From: CAZSXU01 sp964610505
GTDB taxonomy: Bacteria; Arandabacterota; Arandabacteria; JAGLYR01
Direction: 5' to 3'
Assembly: GCA_964610505.1 (NCBI GenBank)
Contig: CAZSXU010000013.1
Location: 45,765 to 109,764 of the forward strand
Length of the DNA stretch: 64,000 nucleotides
The translations under genes and the position numbers were made by a program. This document shows positions 25,918 to 35,198 of this stretch, piece after piece (the first letter of the stretch is position 1; every line of letters begins with the position of its first letter). The notes beneath the pieces are model-generated. The model had not been told where the DNA came from. It worked only from the letters and a program-made list of their open reading frames with translations, and did not search any database.

Positions 25918-26694
25918 ATGGCGACGGGCCGAAATTGGTTTTCCATCATTATTGCGCCGCACAATCGTGCCGATAGCTGGAAGCTGAAGGTTCCCGGCTG
26001 GATGCTCTGGGCTCTGGTGGGTGTCTTCGTGGCGGGAATCGCCGGGCTCGTTTCTCTGGGTTTCCTCTGGAGGGCATACCGGGGGGAGGCCCGCCTGGTA
26101 GAGCAGTACCGAGTCGAGAATGAGCGACTGCTGGAGGCGAATCAAAGGATCGCTCTTCTGGAAGAGGAATTGATTGCTCTCGGCGAGTTTCAATCCAGAG
26201 TTCGGCAATGGGTGGGTCTGCCTGCCGATTCCACAAGGTTCGCGTTGGGACAGACGGCGCTGGCGCCCGCTCCGGGCTCGAATGGAACGACTCGGTACGC
26301 GGGGGTTCTTCCCAGTGCGGGATGGCAATGGCCGGCGAGGGGCTGGATTTCCCGGGGCTTTGACGTGGAACCCGGCAAGGGTCCGGGACATTTTGGGATT
26401 GACATCGTTGCCGGAAAGAGCGAGAAAGTGCGGGCCACGCGAGCGGGGCGCGTGATTTTCTGTGGATGGGATGAGCGTTTTGGAAACCTGATCGTCGTCG
26501 ATCATGGGGATGGCTACCGGTCGAGGTACGGTCATAATTCCGATCTACTGGTTGCTGAAGGGGATCAGGTGTTGCAAGGGCAGGAGATCGCCATCATCGG
26601 GAGCACGGGGATCAGCAGCGCGCCCCACCTGCATCTGGAGATCATACGGGACGGGGAACCCATCGATCCGATGACCGTCCTTCCAGAGCAATAG
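25918..26694 (+). CDS. Membrane-anchored M23 (LytM-type) peptidase
   Basis: This 258-residue protein has one N-terminal membrane span (LWALVGVFVAGIAGLVSLGFLW), a coiled coil (residues about 58-90) and a C-terminal M23 domain. The zinc ligands look intact: HFGIDIVAG (H-x3-D) and HLHLE (H-x-H), with GYRSRYGHNSDLLV between. It should therefore be an active peptidoglycan endopeptidase facing the periplasm. It lies 11 bp after parB and 83 bp before a bactofilin gene. M23 peptidases paired with bactofilins commonly act on cell shape. Confidence 0.9.
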   Translation: MATGRNWFSIIIAPHNRADSWKLKVPGWMLWALVGVFVAGIAGLVSLGFLWRAYRGEARLVEQYRVENERLLEANQRIALLEEELIALGEFQSRVRQWVGLPADSTRFALGQTALAPAPGSNGTTRYAGVLPSAGWQWPARGWISRGFDVEPGKGPGHFGIDIVAGKSEKVRATRAGRVIFCGWDERFGNLIVVDHGDGYRSRYGHNSDLLVAEGDQVLQGQEIAIIGSTGISSAPHLHLEIIRDGEPIDPMTVLPEQ

Positions 26695-26777
26695 AAACCC
26701 CTGCATCCGCCAACGCGAGAGCCGATCCGCCGGGTAGGGTGTCCGGCTATCGGACTTCGGTGGAAAGGGAGGGAGGC

Positions 26778-27179
26778 ATGAAAGAGAAATCTCAGGAAAT
26801 GATCAACTCGGTGATTGGACAGGCATCGGTTCTCAAGGGAACCGCCGAAATCCAGGGTTCCATTCGAATCGACGGGGAAGTCGAGGGCAACCTAACAGTT
26901 TCCGAGGCTATCGTCGTGGGGAAATCGGGAGTCCTGAGGGCGGACATCAAGGCGAAGACGGTGATCGTCGGCGGCAAGGTCTATGGAAACGTCACTGCAA
27001 GCAAGCGAATCGAACTGGAAGCAGGCTCCCACCTGGAAGGCGATGTCAGCACCTCGAGTCTCGTCATCGCCGAGGGGGTCTTTTTTCAAGGCAACTGTCG
27101 AATGGACGCAGAACCCAGGGAAAGCGCCCTGAAACCCCAAGGCCGAGAGGCAACTACGGGAGCGGGTGTCGGTGGATAG
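26778..27179 (+). CDS. Bactofilin
   Basis: This 133-residue protein of the bactofilin family (PF04519) forms nucleotide-free cytoskeletal filaments. Its core is a repetitive beta-helix with hydrophobic/glycine periodicity, from SVLKGTAEIQGSIRIDGEVEGNL through VIVGGKVYGNVTA to LEGDVSTSSLVIAEG. Short disordered ends flank the core. The ATG at 26778 has GGGAGGGAGGC directly upstream; a GTG at 26739 is less likely. Its position after parAB and an M23 peptidase suggests a link between filaments, wall remodelling and chromosome placement. That link is inferred from context. Confidence 0.93.
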   Translation: MKEKSQEMINSVIGQASVLKGTAEIQGSIRIDGEVEGNLTVSEAIVVGKSGVLRADIKAKTVIVGGKVYGNVTASKRIELEAGSHLEGDVSTSSLVIAEGVFFQGNCRMDAEPRESALKPQGREATTGAGVGG

Positions 27180-27191
27180 CTCTGGATAATT

Positions 27192-27269
27192 TGTGGATAG
27201 CCGCCCAAAGCGTTTAACCGTAGCGCGTTACAGCGGTTGAGCGGTGTGTTTTTGGGCGCGTTATCCACA
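27192..27269. promoter_or_regulatory. DnaA-box pair upstream of moxR
   Basis: TGTGGATAG (27192-27200, one mismatch) and a consensus TTATCCACA (27261-27269) lie in the 178-bp spacer between the bactofilin and moxR genes, about 11 kb from the origin. They could titrate DnaA or control moxR. Binding is not demonstrated. Confidence 0.45.
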
Positions 27270-27357
27270 GCCTCGCTGGGGAAAACCGGGCAAGTCGACC
27301 CTGGGGCGGCGGGGATATCGCGTTCCGCGGACGCGCACGGTGAATGGAGGGTAAGCT

Positions 27358-28371
27358 TTGGACGCAGATCGGACAAGCGATCAAGACCTGTCGCGCGTGG
27401 AAGAGCTCCGGCGAGCGCACGAGCACATTCTGGCGGAGATGAAGAAGGTGATCGTGGGCCAGGAAACGGTGGTCGAGCAACTGCTGATCGGTCTTCTCGC
27501 CAACGGGCATTGTCTTCTCGTGGGTGTCCCGGGTCTCGCCAAGACGCTGATGGTCAGCACGCTTGCGAGAATTCTGAGCCTGGAATTCAGTCGGATCCAG
27601 TTCACGCCGGACCTCATGCCCTCGGATATCACGGGCACCGACATCATTGAAGAGGAAACGGGGACGGGGCGCAGACAGTTCAAGTTCATTCGCGGGCCCG
27701 TGTTTGCGAACATCGTGCTGGCGGACGAGATCAACCGAACGCCGCCAAAGACGCAGGCTGCTCTTCTTCAAGCTATGCAGGAAAGGGAGGTCACGGCGGG
27801 TGGGGAGACCCACGTTCTGGAGCCCCCCTTCTTCGTCCTCGCCACGCAGAATCCCATCGAGATGGAGGGGACATATCCCCTTCCCGAGGCCCAGCTGGAT
27901 CGGTTCATGCTGAATATCGAAGTCGATTATCCCGGCGAAGAGGAGGAAGCGCGGATTGTGGAATCGACGACGAGTGCGTACGAGGCCTCGCTCGATCGCA
28001 TCCTGACGGGTGACGAGATTATCCGACTGCAGGGACTCGTCCGCCGGGTACCGGTGTCGGATCATGTGCTTCGCTACGCCGTCCGCCTCGCTCGGTCGTC
28101 GCGTCCGGGTGAAGCGGGCGCCCCGGAGTTCGTGCGGGATTGGGTCAGCTGGGGTGCGGGCCCGAGGGCCTCGCAGTATCTTATTCTGGGCGCGAAGACG
28201 CGGGCCGTTCTGGAGGGTCGGTACACGCCGGAAGTGGAGGATGTGAAGGCCGTGGCGCTGGCCGTGTTGAGACACCGCCTCGTGACGTCCTTCAGCGCGG
28301 AGGCCGATGGAGTGACGGCGCCCGAGATCATCCAGCGCTTGACAGAAACGGTCCCGGTATCCGTGAGCTAG
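27358..28371 (+). CDS. MoxR-family AAA+ ATPase
   Basis: This 337-residue MoxR-type chaperone ATPase has Walker A GVPGLAKTLM, the pore-region LEFSRIQFTPDLMPSDITG, Walker B NIVLADEINRTPPKTQAALL, and sensor motif ATQNPIEMEGTYPLPEAQLDRF. In this family the ATPase works with von Willebrand proteins encoded alongside, here DUF58 and a BatA-like protein. The start is a TTG with GGAGGGTAAGC before it. The DUF58 gene follows after 278 bp containing a repeat element. Confidence 0.93.
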   Translation: MDADRTSDQDLSRVEELRRAHEHILAEMKKVIVGQETVVEQLLIGLLANGHCLLVGVPGLAKTLMVSTLARILSLEFSRIQFTPDLMPSDITGTDIIEEETGTGRRQFKFIRGPVFANIVLADEINRTPPKTQAALLQAMQEREVTAGGETHVLEPPFFVLATQNPIEMEGTYPLPEAQLDRFMLNIEVDYPGEEEEARIVESTTSAYEASLDRILTGDEIIRLQGLVRRVPVSDHVLRYAVRLARSSRPGEAGAPEFVRDWVSWGAGPRASQYLILGAKTRAVLEGRYTPEVEDVKAVALAVLRHRLVTSFSAEADGVTAPEIIQRLTETVPVSVS

Positions 28372-28395
28372 CCGGCAAGACCGGGAAACCTTTGG

Positions 28396-28630
28396 CCCCA
28401 GATTGCACGGGTTCAGATTCGAAGAAAGGGGAGGCGTATTCCCGCCTTGCCGGGAGGCGTTTTCTTCAAAGACCGGATTTCGAGCGCTCGGGCTTCTTCT
28501 TGCGAACGGCCTTTCCGGGGTGAGCGCGACATGCTGGTCACCACCTCGCCCGGTTGTCGATTCGGATCCGGGAGCCGAATCGACAACGTTCTTCCCTGCT
28601 TTGATTCCGGGGAATCTGTGAACCCTGTGG
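28396..28630. repeat. Dispersed intergenic repeat, degenerate copy (moxR/DUF58)
   Basis: The left end CCCCAGATTGCACGG and right end GGAATCTGTG...CCTGTGG correspond to the inverted ends of the family. The interior hairpin is strong: GTTGTCGATTCGG and CCGAATCGACAAC (13-bp arms, 9-nt loop). It fills most of the spacer between moxR and DUF58. Confidence 0.55.
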
Positions 28631-28649
28631 TGAAAGAGAAGTTGCGCGT

Positions 28650-29549
28650 ATGGCGACAGATGATACAAGACGGTTCCTCGACCCGGGGGTGATTTCCCGC
28701 CTGTCCACGATGGAGCTCAAGGCTCGTCTCGTCGTTGAGGGATTTATAGCGGGGCTTCATCGGGGACCGTACCGAGGATTCTCGGTGGAGTTTGCGGAGC
28801 ATCGGGCGTATATGCCGGGCGATCCCATGAAGCATGTGGATTGGAAGGTGTACGCGAAGAGCGACCGGTTCTTCGTCAAGCAATTCGAAGAGGAGACGAA
28901 CCTTCGCGCGTACATCGTCCTCGATGCCAGCGCCTCCATGGGGTACGCATCCGGAGACATCAGCAAACTGGAATACGGTTCCATGTTGGCTGCGAGCCTG
29001 ATGTATCTCATGCTCAAGCAGCAGGACTCGGTGGGGCTGCTCGCCTTCGACACTCAGATCCGCAAGTTCATTCCCCCGAGATCGACGCGATCCCATCTCC
29101 ATCTTCTCCTCAAGGAGCTGGGTCGGCAGCAGGCCGGAGCGCGCACGGACGTGGGGGTCGCATTGCACCAGCTGGCGGAACGGATCCAGCGCAGAGGGCT
29201 CATCATTCTGATCTCCGATCTGCAGGATGACCCGGAGAGGGTGATCTCTGGGCTGCGTCACTTTCGCCACCGCAAGCATGAAGTCCTGGTCTTTCACATT
29301 CTCGATCCGAGCGAAGTGGCGTTTCCCTTCGAAGGAGAGGTTGTCCTGAGAGATCTGGAGACGAGGGAAGAGATCCACACGGAGCCGTGGCGCGTGCGGG
29401 ACCGGTACCAGGGGGCCATGCGTGAATGGCTTTTGGAGTACCGGAATCGGTGCCGGGAGAGCGCGATCGATTACGTGCCGGCGGAGACCCGGACGCCCTT
29501 TGACGCTCTGCTGTTCGGGTATCTTCAGAAGCGCAAACGATTGGGGTAG
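28650..29549 (+). CDS. DUF58 protein (MoxR partner)
   Basis: This 299-residue cytoplasmic protein has the DUF58 signature YRGFSVEFAEHRAYMPGDPMKHVDWKVYAKSD split over residues about 37-70. A von Willebrand-like fold follows, with YIVLDASASMGY (MIDAS-type D-x-S-x-S). Proteins of this type lie beside MoxR and BatA across bacteria. The start is ATG 28650. It is six bases upstream of the BatA-like gene, so moxR-DUF58-batA is probably one unit despite the repeat after moxR. The molecular role is not established. Confidence 0.9.
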   Translation: MATDDTRRFLDPGVISRLSTMELKARLVVEGFIAGLHRGPYRGFSVEFAEHRAYMPGDPMKHVDWKVYAKSDRFFVKQFEEETNLRAYIVLDASASMGYASGDISKLEYGSMLAASLMYLMLKQQDSVGLLAFDTQIRKFIPPRSTRSHLHLLLKELGRQQAGARTDVGVALHQLAERIQRRGLIILISDLQDDPERVISGLRHFRHRKHEVLVFHILDPSEVAFPFEGEVVLRDLETREEIHTEPWRVRDRYQGAMREWLLEYRNRCRESAIDYVPAETRTPFDALLFGYLQKRKRLG

Positions 29550-29555
29550 GACACC

Positions 29556-31697
29556 GTGCCGGGACTGACCTTTCTCAACACCCTCTTTCTTGCCGGACTG
29601 GCCGCTGCTTCGTTGCCGGTGATCATTCACCTTCTTCACCGGCGACCGGCCGAGCGCGTGGACTTCAGCTGGCTTAAGTTCATTCGCCGCGCGCAGCCCA
29701 GCCGGACCCGCAAGTTCCGCATGAAGGATCTCCTTCTGTTGCTGGTGCGGATTCTCCTGTTGGCCTTCCTGAGTCTCGCGCTTGCGCGGCCTGCACTGAA
29801 AGGCGGACTCCTGGGATCGGGAGAGGGGCGGGCCCGGACCAGCGCGTGTCTTGTCATCGACGATAGCTTCAGTATGGGCGCGCGTTCCGGAGACGAGCGT
29901 CTCTTCGATCGAGCCCGGACTCGCGCGCTGGAGGCGGTTTCGCTCCTGGGCTCGGGCGATGACGCCATGTTGATTCTGGGCAGAAGTGGCTCGAAGAGCA
30001 TCGTGGGCGAGCCGACTCGCGATCTGGCGTTCGTAAGGCGGAAAATCGAGGCGCTGGAAGTGTCGGCCAGGGGAGGAGACGTCGCAGGGGCGCTCGGCGA
30101 GGCAAAACGAAGGCTCGAGACGTCGGAGAACCTCAACAAGGAAATCTATTTTTTCACGGATTCGCAGGCGGCCGGCTGGAAGGCACCGGGCGATTCCCGA
30201 ATTGAGATCGGCGAAGACGTGTCGCTCTACTGGGTGACGGTGGGTGCCCTCCCGGAAGCGAACGTTCGGGTCGAACGGGTGGATCGAGTGGAAACTCTGG
30301 GAGATGGTTCGAGGGGGCCGGTTCTGCAGGCGGTGGTGAGGAATACGGGACGTGGACGGAGGACGTCGCTTCTGGTGGAACTCGAGTCCGGGGGCGAAAT
30401 GGAGGATCAGGCGCTCATCGATCTGGAGGAAAACGCGGCGGCCTCGGTGTTGTTGAGAATGGGCGAACCGGCCTCGGGCCCTGCGACGGGGCGGGTGCGA
30501 ATCTCGGAGGATGCACTCGGCATCGACGACGTGCGGTATTTCAGCTTCTCCGGCCCGCAGGTGGTGCGGACCGTCGTCGTGGGAGGAGGGTCAACGGTTC
30601 CCGGGGGGCGGGGCCCGGCGTTCTTCGTCGGGAAGGCGTTGGATCCGATGGGCGACGACTCGTCGGGAATCCGCGTAATCTCCGTACGCTCGGGCGAGAT
30701 GCCTTCGGGAGAGATGGAGACGGCGGATGTGGTCATTCTGGCCGATGTCCCTCGCGTGGAACTGGCGCAGATGGATGTGCTTCGCCGATTCGTCCGGCGG
30801 GGCGGTGGCCTCCTGATCCTTGCGGGTCCCAGCGTGGATCTGGGGTTCTATAACCGGACGCTCCTCCCCGAGTTTCTCGATCTCTCGCTCATTGGGCCCT
30901 ATGGGGAAGGGGATGCCGGCGGTTTCTTCGAGATCCGTCTCGTGAGAAACAGTCACCCCATCTTTGCCTCTCTAGAGGGAGAAGCCTCTCGGCTTGTGAA
31001 CGACGCGCATTTCTGGCGGGTCATGCGGATGCGCGCGGGGAACCAAGCTTCGGTGCTGGCGGAGTTTCCCAACGTCGGCCCCGCCCTCGTCGAGGGAATC
31101 GGCGGGCCGGGCCGGGTACTGTTCTTCGGGTCCTCGGGAGATCCGGTGTGGACGGATTTTCCTCTGACCGGTGGATTCGTACCGCTCATTCACGAGGCGG
31201 TTCGTTACCTCTCAACGAGTGGAGGACCCGGGATCGGGTCACACGCCGTCGGCGGTTCGGCGAATGTGATGCTCACGGGCGGTGGGGGAGGCGTCGTGGG
31301 TGTGGATCCGAGGGGAGAGGAACTTCTTCTGGAGCCCCGGATGGTGGAGGGACGTCCGAGAGTTCGGTGGGACGATCTCGAAATCCCGGGCCTCTATCGG
31401 CTCCGGTGGGGCGAGGAAGAGGTCGGGTGTTTCGCCGTTAATGTGGCGATGGAAGAGTCGTCGTTGGACATCGTGTCTCCGGAGTGGATCGCCGACCGCA
31501 TTGACGGCGAGCGGGTCAGGTTCATCGGCCCCGAAGATGAAATGGAAAAGGAAGTTGCGATGCTCCGCTATGGGAGAGAGCTGGGATCGAGCTTGATCTG
31601 GGCGGCGTTTGCTCTGTTCGCCTTCGAAAGTTGGCTCATTCGGGGGAGGCGGACATCGGATTCCGCAGAGCGGCTGAGGAAAGAGCTCTTTCGATGA
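29556..31697 (+). CDS. BatA-like membrane protein with vWA domain
   Basis: This 713-residue protein begins with the BatA N-terminal module: LFLAGLAAASLPVIIHLLHRR, then RTRKFRMKDLLLLLVRILLLAFLSLALARP, two membrane spans. The vWA segment CLVIDDSFSMGA has an intact D-x-S-x-S. A long glycine/aspartate-rich extracytoplasmic region follows, and the C-terminus ends in another span (LIWAAFALFAFESWLI). It starts with GTG. Its stop overlaps the mfd start (ATGA). Such proteins are inferred to act in envelope stress or complex assembly with MoxR. Confidence 0.87.
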   Translation: MPGLTFLNTLFLAGLAAASLPVIIHLLHRRPAERVDFSWLKFIRRAQPSRTRKFRMKDLLLLLVRILLLAFLSLALARPALKGGLLGSGEGRARTSACLVIDDSFSMGARSGDERLFDRARTRALEAVSLLGSGDDAMLILGRSGSKSIVGEPTRDLAFVRRKIEALEVSARGGDVAGALGEAKRRLETSENLNKEIYFFTDSQAAGWKAPGDSRIEIGEDVSLYWVTVGALPEANVRVERVDRVETLGDGSRGPVLQAVVRNTGRGRRTSLLVELESGGEMEDQALIDLEENAAASVLLRMGEPASGPATGRVRISEDALGIDDVRYFSFSGPQVVRTVVVGGGSTVPGGRGPAFFVGKALDPMGDDSSGIRVISVRSGEMPSGEMETADVVILADVPRVELAQMDVLRRFVRRGGGLLILAGPSVDLGFYNRTLLPEFLDLSLIGPYGEGDAGGFFEIRLVRNSHPIFASLEGEASRLVNDAHFWRVMRMRAGNQASVLAEFPNVGPALVEGIGGPGRVLFFGSSGDPVWTDFPLTGGFVPLIHEAVRYLSTSGGPGIGSHAVGGSANVMLTGGGGGVVGVDPRGEELLLEPRMVEGRPRVRWDDLEIPGLYRLRWGEEEVGCFAVNVAMEESSLDIVSPEWIADRIDGERVRFIGPEDEMEKEVAMLRYGRELGSSLIWAAFALFAFESWLIRGRRTSDSAERLRKELFR

Positions 31698-34600
31698 AAT
31701 CCGGCTGCCGGATAGAGGAGAAACCGCTTTCGATGAATTGCAGCGAACAGATTCTGTCTCTCTTCGAAGAGTCTCGGGTGTTCCGCACCGTAGCGTCGGG
31801 GTTGAACGACAAGGAGCGGCGGACCTGGGTTTCGGGTCTCGCAGGGTCGGCCAAGAGCGTATTCGCCGCCGCACTTCAGCGGAAGTTCGGGATAACCTGC
31901 CTGATGGTCTGTCCCACGGAAGTGGACGCCGACAGGGCTTGCGAAGATCTGACCTTCCTGTTGGGACCGGGCGGCGTGCGGCATCTCCGGGATTTCGAGC
32001 TCCTTCCCTACGAGCAGGGTTCCCCCGATATGCGAGTGGTGGAGAATCGTCTGGCCTCTCTTCTGACCTTGATGGGGGAGAAACCCGGCGTGGTCGTTGC
32101 CAGTGTGCGGGCCCTTTGCAGGCGGTTGCCGCCTCCCGAGGTGTTCCGCACCGGAGTCCTTCATCTGGCGGTCGGCGGGGAAGTGGACCCGGAGAGTTTC
32201 CAGGAGAACCTGGCCAGCAGTGGGTACGAGCGCGTGCCGCGAGTGGAGTATCAGGGGACGTACAGCGTGCGCGGGGGCATCATCGACGTCTATACGCCGG
32301 GCCAGGAATATCCCGTGCGGATCGAGCTTTGGGGCACGGAGATCGAGTCTCTTCGCGAGTTCGATCCCATCTCGCAGCGGTCCCTTGGGCAACGCGCCGA
32401 GATTGAAATCCTCCCCGCCAGCGAAATTCTTCTCTCCCCCGAGCGCCTGGCGAAAGCACAAGAGAGGATGGCCGAGTGGGCCGAAGGGAACGAGGGCGAC
32501 CTGGATGAACTGGGGGTTCGGCTTCAGGCGGGGACCTTCTTCTCGGGAATCGAACAATACCATCCCCTCTTCTATGGGAAGGGAAGCACCGTCCTGGATT
32601 ATCTGCCGCCGACGGCACTGGTTGTTCTGGACGAACCGCGTCACCTGCAGGACGAGGGGAATGACTTCTGGGAGGAGGTCGAAGAGCTTCACGATCGAAA
32701 GCGCCGAAGCCGTCAGTTCGCGGTGAAACCGACGCTGGCCTATGAACACCCGGACTCGCTCATTGAACGGATCTCCGATCGAGGCGCCCTGCGCTTCTCT
32801 CGCCTTCCTGCGGTCTGGCCGGGTGTATCGTTGGTCGCCGGGACCATGTCCCAGGAGTCCCTGGGCAGCAACATGGATCTTCTGCGAAAGAAGCTCAAGA
32901 AGTCCGGTCGGGAACGCCAGCGGGTATTCATCCTCTGCGGCAGCGAGGGTCAGAAGAATCGTCTGATCGAGCTTCTTGGGGAGGCGGCGGAAGGCGTCCA
33001 TCTGGATCTCGGATCACTCATGACCGGGTTTCTCCTCGAGGAAGTCCGGCTCCAGGTCCTCACGGATCACGAGATCTTCGGGCGGTATCGCCGCCGCCGC
33101 GCACTTCGCCAATACCGCGGCAAGGGTCCCATCGGGACCCCGGACGCACTGAAGGTGGGCGACTACGTGGTGCACGTCAATCATGGGGTGGGCCGCTACG
33201 TGGGAAGCCGCCGCCTTCGCGTGGACGGCCGGGAAACGGAGTGCCTTGAACTGGAGTATGCCCAGGGAGGAAAGCTCTATGTCCCGGTTCAGCAGATCGA
33301 CCTCCTGGAGCGATTCGCGACGCCCGACGGCGTGACGCCCAACCTCCATTCCCTGGGAAGCACCAGCGGCTGGGACCGCACGAAATCGAAGGTTCAGAAA
33401 GCCACAAAGGAAGTGGCCGGGGAGCTGCTTCGAACCTACGCCGTCCGCAGCACGCGCCAGGGCTTCGCCTTCAGTCCCGACACTCCCTGGCAGAGGGAGC
33501 TGGAAGACTCCTTCATCTACGAGGAGACACCCGACCAGTGCCGGGCCATCGATGACGTCAAGACCGACATGGAAGCCTGCAGACCGATGGACCGGCTGGT
33601 TTGCGGCGATGTGGGATACGGGAAAACGGAGGTGGCGATTCGAGCCGCCTTCAAGGCCGTGATGGATGCGAAACAGGTGGCCGTCCTCGTGCCCACCACG
33701 GTCCTGGCTCAGCAGCATCTGGTGACATTCCGGGATCGTCTCGATCAATATCCCGTGCGCGTCGAGATGTTGAGCCGCTTCAAGACCCCCGTGGAGCAGG
33801 AATCCATCGTTCGAAGAGTCCATCAGGGCGCGGTCGACATTGTGATCGGAACGCACAGGCTCCTCCAGAAGGATGTCGGATTTCGGGATCTGGGACTCCT
33901 GGTAGTGGATGAGGAACAGCGGTTCGGGGTCGGGCACAAGGAGAAACTCAAACAGATTCGGGAGCTGGTGGACGTGCTGACTCTCACGGCCACTCCTATT
34001 CCGAGGACCCTCTACATGTCGATGATCGGAGCGAGGGATGTGTCCATCATCAACACCCCCCCCAAGGACCGCGTGCCCGTGGAGACGCACGTTCTCTCCT
34101 TCGATGAGAGAGTGATCGGAAACGCGCTCCGCCGAGAGATGGACCGCGGTGGCCAGTCTTTCGTCATGCACAACCGTGTCCGGTCCATTGAGGCCACGGC
34201 CCGGAAGGTAAGCGATCTTGTTCCCGAGGCGAGGATTGCAGTGGCCCATGGGCAGATGAGGGAGAGGGAACTGGAGAGAATCATGGCCGAGTTCCTGGAC
34301 CGCCGCCACGACATACTCGTCTCGACCATGATCATCGAATCGGGGCTTGACATTCCCAATGTGAACACTCTCATCGTCGACCGTGCGGATCGCCTGGGAA
34401 TGGGGCAGCTGTATCAGCTTCGGGGGCGCGTGGGGCGCGCTGCCCATCGGGCGTATGCGTATCTGCTGGTTCCGCCCCAGGCCGCGCTCCCCGGCGACGC
34501 CGAGCGGCGGCTGGCCGCCATCGCGGAGCTGAGCGGTCTCGGGGGTGGATATCGAATTGCCCTGAAGGATCTCGAGATCCGGGGAGCCGGCAACCTCATT

Positions 34601-35176
34601 GGGGCGGAGCAGCACGGGTTCATGCTGGAAGTGGGCTTTGACATGTACTGCCGCCTGCTTCGTGAAGCCGTCGGCGAGCTAACGGACTCCGACGAAGAAT
34701 CGGTCCCGCGAATCTCCGCGAGGCTGGACGTCGACATCCCGGCGTACCTGCCCGAGGATTATGTCGAGGATCCGGACGAGCGGATCATCATCTATCGGCG
34801 TCTTGTGGGGATGCGGCGCGCCGGCGAACTGGAAGAGCTCGGCGTTGAGCTGGCCGATCGTTTCGGGCGGCCTCCGGCGCCCGCGCGGAATCTCCTCGGG
34901 TTGCAGGGAATCAAACTCATGGCGGAAGAGGCCGGTGTGGAGACGGTCTTTCTTCGGGGGCTGACGCTCCAGATTACCTTTTCCGGAAGCCACCCGCCCT
35001 CTCGCCGGGCGGTGGAGCGCATGGTAAACGAAATCCGGTTTCCGATTGCCTTCAGTTCCCGTCGGGCGTTTTCGGTAAGGATCGAGTTGCCGGGTGACGA
35101 TCCTGAGGAGAGGATCTCGCTGGCGAAAAAGGCGTTGAAGCACTTCGTCGCCTGTGCTAGTTTGCAGGGAAGCTAA
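31694..35176 (+). CDS. mfd: Transcription-repair coupling factor Mfd
   Basis: This 1160-residue Mfd removes RNA polymerase stalled at lesions and recruits UvrA. Blocks in order are a UvrB-like N-terminal region (GGVRHLRDFELLPYEQGSPD, RGGIIDVYTPG), the RNA-polymerase interaction domain (GDYVVHVNHGVGRYVG) and translocase motifs. The last include VCGDVGYGKTEVAIRAAF, DEEQRFGVGHKE and TLTATPIPRTLYMS. Helicase lobe 2 has VSTMIIESGLDIPNVNT and RGRVGRA. The TRCF C-terminal domain follows. The ATG at 31694 overlaps the upstream stop; a TTG at 31631 and an ATG at 31733 are other options. Confidence 0.97.
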   Translation: MKSGCRIEEKPLSMNCSEQILSLFEESRVFRTVASGLNDKERRTWVSGLAGSAKSVFAAALQRKFGITCLMVCPTEVDADRACEDLTFLLGPGGVRHLRDFELLPYEQGSPDMRVVENRLASLLTLMGEKPGVVVASVRALCRRLPPPEVFRTGVLHLAVGGEVDPESFQENLASSGYERVPRVEYQGTYSVRGGIIDVYTPGQEYPVRIELWGTEIESLREFDPISQRSLGQRAEIEILPASEILLSPERLAKAQERMAEWAEGNEGDLDELGVRLQAGTFFSGIEQYHPLFYGKGSTVLDYLPPTALVVLDEPRHLQDEGNDFWEEVEELHDRKRRSRQFAVKPTLAYEHPDSLIERISDRGALRFSRLPAVWPGVSLVAGTMSQESLGSNMDLLRKKLKKSGRERQRVFILCGSEGQKNRLIELLGEAAEGVHLDLGSLMTGFLLEEVRLQVLTDHEIFGRYRRRRALRQYRGKGPIGTPDALKVGDYVVHVNHGVGRYVGSRRLRVDGRETECLELEYAQGGKLYVPVQQIDLLERFATPDGVTPNLHSLGSTSGWDRTKSKVQKATKEVAGELLRTYAVRSTRQGFAFSPDTPWQRELEDSFIYEETPDQCRAIDDVKTDMEACRPMDRLVCGDVGYGKTEVAIRAAFKAVMDAKQVAVLVPTTVLAQQHLVTFRDRLDQYPVRVEMLSRFKTPVEQESIVRRVHQGAVDIVIGTHRLLQKDVGFRDLGLLVVDEEQRFGVGHKEKLKQIRELVDVLTLTATPIPRTLYMSMIGARDVSIINTPPKDRVPVETHVLSFDERVIGNALRREMDRGGQSFVMHNRVRSIEATARKVSDLVPEARIAVAHGQMRERELERIMAEFLDRRHDILVSTMIIESGLDIPNVNTLIVDRADRLGMGQLYQLRGRVGRAAHRAYAYLLVPPQAALPGDAERRLAAIAELSGLGGGYRIALKDLEIRGAGNLIGAEQHGFMLEVGFDMYCRLLREAVGELTDSDEESVPRISARLDVDIPAYLPEDYVEDPDERIIIYRRLVGMRRAGELEELGVELADRFGRPPAPARNLLGLQGIKLMAEEAGVETVFLRGLTLQITFSGSHPPSRRAVERMVNEIRFPIAFSSRRAFSVRIELPGDDPEERISLAKKALKHFVACASLQGS

Positions 35177-35198
35177 CCGATCAGCAAGGAGTTGAAAC

